Shown here piece by piece: positions 6,397 through 8,184 of a DNA stretch of 8,184 bases. The DNA comes from Candidatus Sulfotelmatobacter sp. (GTDB lineage: Bacteria; Acidobacteriota; Terriglobia; Terriglobales; Acidobacteriaceae). A program made the translations under genes and the position numbers. Positions within the stretch are counted from its first letter, which is position 1. Every line of letters starts with the position of its first letter. The notes below the pieces were generated by a model. That model saw nothing but the letters and a program-made list of their open reading frames with translations. It had not been told where the DNA came from and ran no database searches. The stretch spans positions 1 through 8,184 of the forward strand of contig JASHRE010000769.1 of assembly GCA_030037515.1 (NCBI GenBank), read 5' to 3'.

Positions 6397-6402
6397 ATCT
6401 TG

Positions 6403-7482
6403 ATGAGACCCATCCTGCTTTTACTGTTGCTTCTTGAGACCAACTCCTTGTTTGCGCAACAAGCCCAGGTGCGACAGATTCCGTTCCAGTCGGTTCCGGA
6501 CCTGCTGAAGCTTCCGCCCGACCTCTATCTCGGCGAAGCGGCGGGTGTCGCCGTCAATTCCAGGGGACACATTTTTGTCCTGTCGCGCGGCAACACGACC
6601 GGTCCGGCCTACGCAGCTGCGGCGGCCCAGCTGCTCGAGTTCGACGAAAACGGCAAATTTCTGCGCGAGGTTGGCCACCACCTCTATGCCTGGTCGTTTG
6701 CCCATGCTGTGAAGGTCGACAAGCAGGACAACATCTGGGTAGCCGACAAGGGCTCGGACATGGTCGTCAAATTCAGCCCCGAGGGCCGCGTACTCATGGT
6801 TTTCGGACGTAAGCAAGAGGCTTCAGACGACAAGACAGGACCTCTTCCGCATGTCAGCCCGCCACTGCCGCCCGTCGACGGGATGTTTCGCCAGGTAACC
6901 GATATGGCGTGGGACAAGGCGGGCAACACCTACATTAGCGACGGCTATATCAATTCGCGCATCGCCAAGGTCGACAACAATGGCAACTGGCTTATGAGCT
7001 GGGGAGAGCCAGGAAACCAGCCCGGGCAGTTCAGCACTCCCCACAGCATTGCCGTCGACGGCGAAGACCGCGTCTACGTGGCCGACCGCGGCAATCGCCG
7101 CATCCAGGTCTTTGATACAGAAGGCAAATTCCTTCGCCAGATCACGATCGATGTGCCGTTCGATCCGAACGCTCGTCCGGCCATTGGCAATAAGCCGGTG
7201 TTGCCCATCAAAGGTCCTCAGACCATGGCGCCGGGCTCGCCTTGGGCGATCTGCATCACACCGGCGCCGAACCAGGTGTTGTATGTTTCCGATGCCTACC
7301 CCGGCCGAATCTATAAGCTCACTCTGGAGGGAAGAGTTCTCGGAGTTTTGGGAGAATCCGGCAAACAACTCAAGCAGTTCGGATGGATCCACGAAATCGC
7401 GTGTCCGTCGGCGAGTGCCCTTTACGTGAGTGAGTTGTTGAACTGGCGAGTACAAAAGCTGATACTCGAAGCCGATCACTGA
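6403..7482 (+). CDS. Exported NHL-repeat beta-propeller protein resembling peptidyl-alpha-hydroxyglycine alpha-amidating lyase (PAL)
   Basis: A 359-residue protein with a signal peptide (MRPILLLLLLLETNSLFA, cleavage likely after Ala18), so it acts outside the inner membrane. The rest is a six-bladed propeller of NHL-type repeats, such as IWVADKGSDMVVKF, TYISDGYINSRIAKV and VYVADRGNRRIQVF. Compared from memory with rat PAL, the active-site set is all present. Zinc-ligand His are at 101 (FAHAVKVD), 214 (TPHSIAVD) and 330 (WIHEIAC). Arg62 (LSRG) and Tyr182 (SDGY) match the catalytic pair, and Arg229 (ADRG) the second Arg. Glu331 replaces the Asp next to the third His that helps bind calcium. PAL splits peptidyl-alpha-hydroxyglycine into an amidated peptide and glyoxylate. 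No PHM monooxygenase domain is fused or adjacent, so the natural substrate is unknown. It could instead be a non-enzymatic NHL protein, but the residue match argues against that. It appears monocistronic. Confidence 0.85.
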   Translation: MRPILLLLLLLETNSLFAQQAQVRQIPFQSVPDLLKLPPDLYLGEAAGVAVNSRGHIFVLSRGNTTGPAYAAAAAQLLEFDENGKFLREVGHHLYAWSFAHAVKVDKQDNIWVADKGSDMVVKFSPEGRVLMVFGRKQEASDDKTGPLPHVSPPLPPVDGMFRQVTDMAWDKAGNTYISDGYINSRIAKVDNNGNWLMSWGEPGNQPGQFSTPHSIAVDGEDRVYVADRGNRRIQVFDTEGKFLRQITIDVPFDPNARPAIGNKPVLPIKGPQTMAPGSPWAICITPAPNQVLYVSDAYPGRIYKLTLEGRVLGVLGESGKQLKQFGWIHEIACPSASALYVSELLNWRVQKLILEADH

Positions 7483-7694
7483 GGACAGAGCATTTGGCGT
7501 CGCTTCGGATTTCACGAGTCCACGGCTCGATCCCCATTTCAGGTTCCAGAAATCTCACTGCCATCCGAAAACTGGACGCCATGCATCTCAGCATGTGATC
7601 CTGTAGCTTGGACAAGAGAAGGGCTTTTGAGGCAGAATAGAGCGTTTTTTTTCCTGCCGTTTTCTCGTTGCCGTTCTAGATAGAGGAGATGGTT
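7483..7694. other. Intergenic region before pckA
   Basis: This 212-nt gap has a weak inverted repeat CATGC/GCATG at 7580-7595 and a run of eight T at 7645-7652. The T-run sits between GGCAG (7631-7635) and CTGCC (7654-7658), so it falls in the loop and not after a stem. It is therefore not a clear terminator. No convincing -35/-10 pair for pckA was found. The open antisense frame here is a shadow of pckA. Confidence 0.5.
7683..7688 (+). promoter_or_regulatory. Shine-Dalgarno GAGGAG for pckA
   Basis: GAGGAG lies 6 nt before ATG at 7695. It selects this ATG over the in-frame ATG four codons later. Confidence 0.8.
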
Positions 7695-8184
7695 ATGGCT
7701 ACAACGATGCATGTCAGAGACGTAGCCGAGTTGCTCAGTGAAGGCAGAACCTACTTCAATCTCTCCCCTGCGGCTTTGGTCGAGCACTCCATTCAACGGG
7801 ATGAGGCCAAACTGGCGTCCAACGGAGCGCTGGTTGGTTATACGAATCGCACCGGGCGTTCTCCAAAGGACAAGTTCATCGTGCAAGACGAGGCCACCGC
7901 GGAGGTGGCCTGGGGACCGGTGAACGCATCCATTGAGCCGGAAAAGTTCGACGCTCTTTATGAACGCGTCGTGGAACATCTGCGCGGCCGCGATCTTTTT
8001 GTGCAGGATCTTTTTTGCGGCGCCGATCCGGCTTATCGGTTGCCGGTGCGCATCATCAACGAGTATTCCTGGCACAACCTGTTCGTGCGCCAGTTGTTTA
8101 TTCGCCCCGACCCTGAGGAATTGAGGTGTCATCGTCCTGAATTTACCGTGATTGCGGCGCCGGAATTCAAAGCCGATCCGCGGC
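7695..8184 (+). CDS. pckA: Phosphoenolpyruvate carboxykinase (ATP), N-terminal part
   Basis: The first 163 codons of a gene that runs off the right edge; the full enzyme is usually about 520-540 residues. ATP-type PEPCK converts oxaloacetate and ATP to phosphoenolpyruvate, CO2 and ADP in the cytoplasm, the first committed step of gluconeogenesis. The visible part matches the N-terminal domain: YFNLSPAALVEHSI, then LASNGALVGYTNRTGRSPKDKFIV, whose TGRSPKDKF segment carries the Arg that binds oxaloacetate. FDALYERVVEHLRGRDLFVQDLF-type residues and a block like RLPVRIINEYSWHNLFVRQLF follow. GYTNRTGRS replaces the more usual YTGKHTGRS-like text. The nucleotide-binding P-loop and metal ligands lie beyond the window. 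It stands alone, in the same direction as the PAL-like gene, with no visible link to it. Confidence 0.95.
   Translation, partial: MATTMHVRDVAELLSEGRTYFNLSPAALVEHSIQRDEAKLASNGALVGYTNRTGRSPKDKFIVQDEATAEVAWGPVNASIEPEKFDALYERVVEHLRGRDLFVQDLFCGADPAYRLPVRIINEYSWHNLFVRQLFIRPDPEELRCHRPEFTVIAAPEFKADPR

Larger units (their letters stand above)
6153..6402. other. Divergent intergenic region between the FAH-family and PAL-like genes
   Basis: These 250 nt must hold the promoters for both flanking genes. Seen here are a GC-rich hairpin at 6233-6250, an overlapping upstream inverted repeat at 6200-6235, a short inverted repeat ATCGC/GCGAT at 6297-6312, and a sigma70-like promoter at 6322-6350 reading towards the PAL-like gene. 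No convincing promoter was found for the minus-strand gene. Confidence 0.55.

Noticed and set aside
6322..6402. TTG start giving a 27-residue longer PAL-like protein
   Set aside because: It would place charged and Cys-containing residues before the signal peptide, and the TTG coincides with a likely -35 box. GGGAG supports ATG 6403.
7580..7595. CATGC/GCATG inverted repeat
   Set aside because: A stem of only 5 bp with no context; expected by chance in a region of this size.
7631..7658. GGCAG/CTGCC stem with a T8 run as a terminator of the PAL-like gene
   Set aside because: The T-run lies inside an 18-nt loop and not after the stem, so it does not have terminator geometry.
7539..8132. Minus-strand frame of 197 codons
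   Set aside because: It lies opposite the clear pckA coding start and has no family features.
1..8184. tRNA, rRNA, CRISPR arrays, insertion sequences, att sites, toxin-antitoxin or defence genes
   Set aside because: None was seen on either strand: no spaced direct repeats, transposase motifs or terminal inverted repeats, and no cloverleaf-like segment.

Overview
The window reads as part of a chromosome from a moderately GC-rich, motile or surface-sensing Gram-negative-type bacterium. Soil Acidobacteriota would fit: a chemotaxis cluster, a secreted NHL/PAL-like protein, an FAH-family hydrolase and an ATP-type PEP carboxykinase occur together. This assignment is an inference from gene content and style only; no rRNA, tRNA or other taxonomic marker is present. 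There is no sign of a mobile element, phage, CRISPR array or transfer.

Positions 1-4807 (+ strand) hold the 3' part of a chemosensory operon in the order cheA (3' end only), mcp, cheW, cheR, cheB. The last three genes are tightly packed: cheW and cheR are 2 nt apart, and cheR and cheB overlap by 14 nt if the start chosen here is right. The products form a near-complete signalling unit. The MCP spans the inner membrane and couples through CheW to the CheA kinase. CheR methylates the receptor, and the response-regulator-controlled CheB demethylates or deamidates it. The MCP ends in an aromatic pentapeptide-like tail (GFSRF) behind a flexible linker, which may tether CheR and/or CheB. No cheY, cheD, cheC or cheZ is visible here.

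Positions 4808-5297 contain no confident gene. They hold an 8-bp perfect inverted repeat and a candidate 52-residue small ORF (4980-5138) with an imperfectly spaced Shine-Dalgarno sequence.

Positions 5298-6152 (- strand) encode a fumarylacetoacetate-hydrolase-family enzyme. A 250-nt divergent intergenic region with GC-rich hairpins and a candidate promoter separates it from the + strand gene at 6403-7482. That gene encodes an exported six-bladed beta-propeller protein which, compared from memory with the rat enzyme, keeps the whole active site of peptidyl-alpha-hydroxyglycine alpha-amidating lyase (PAL): three zinc-ligand histidines, the catalytic Arg and Tyr, and the second Arg. It is the most interesting single gene here, because bacterial PAL-like proteins lack a well-defined role.

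From 7695 to the right edge is the 5' part of pckA (ATP-dependent phosphoenolpyruvate carboxykinase), which runs off the window.
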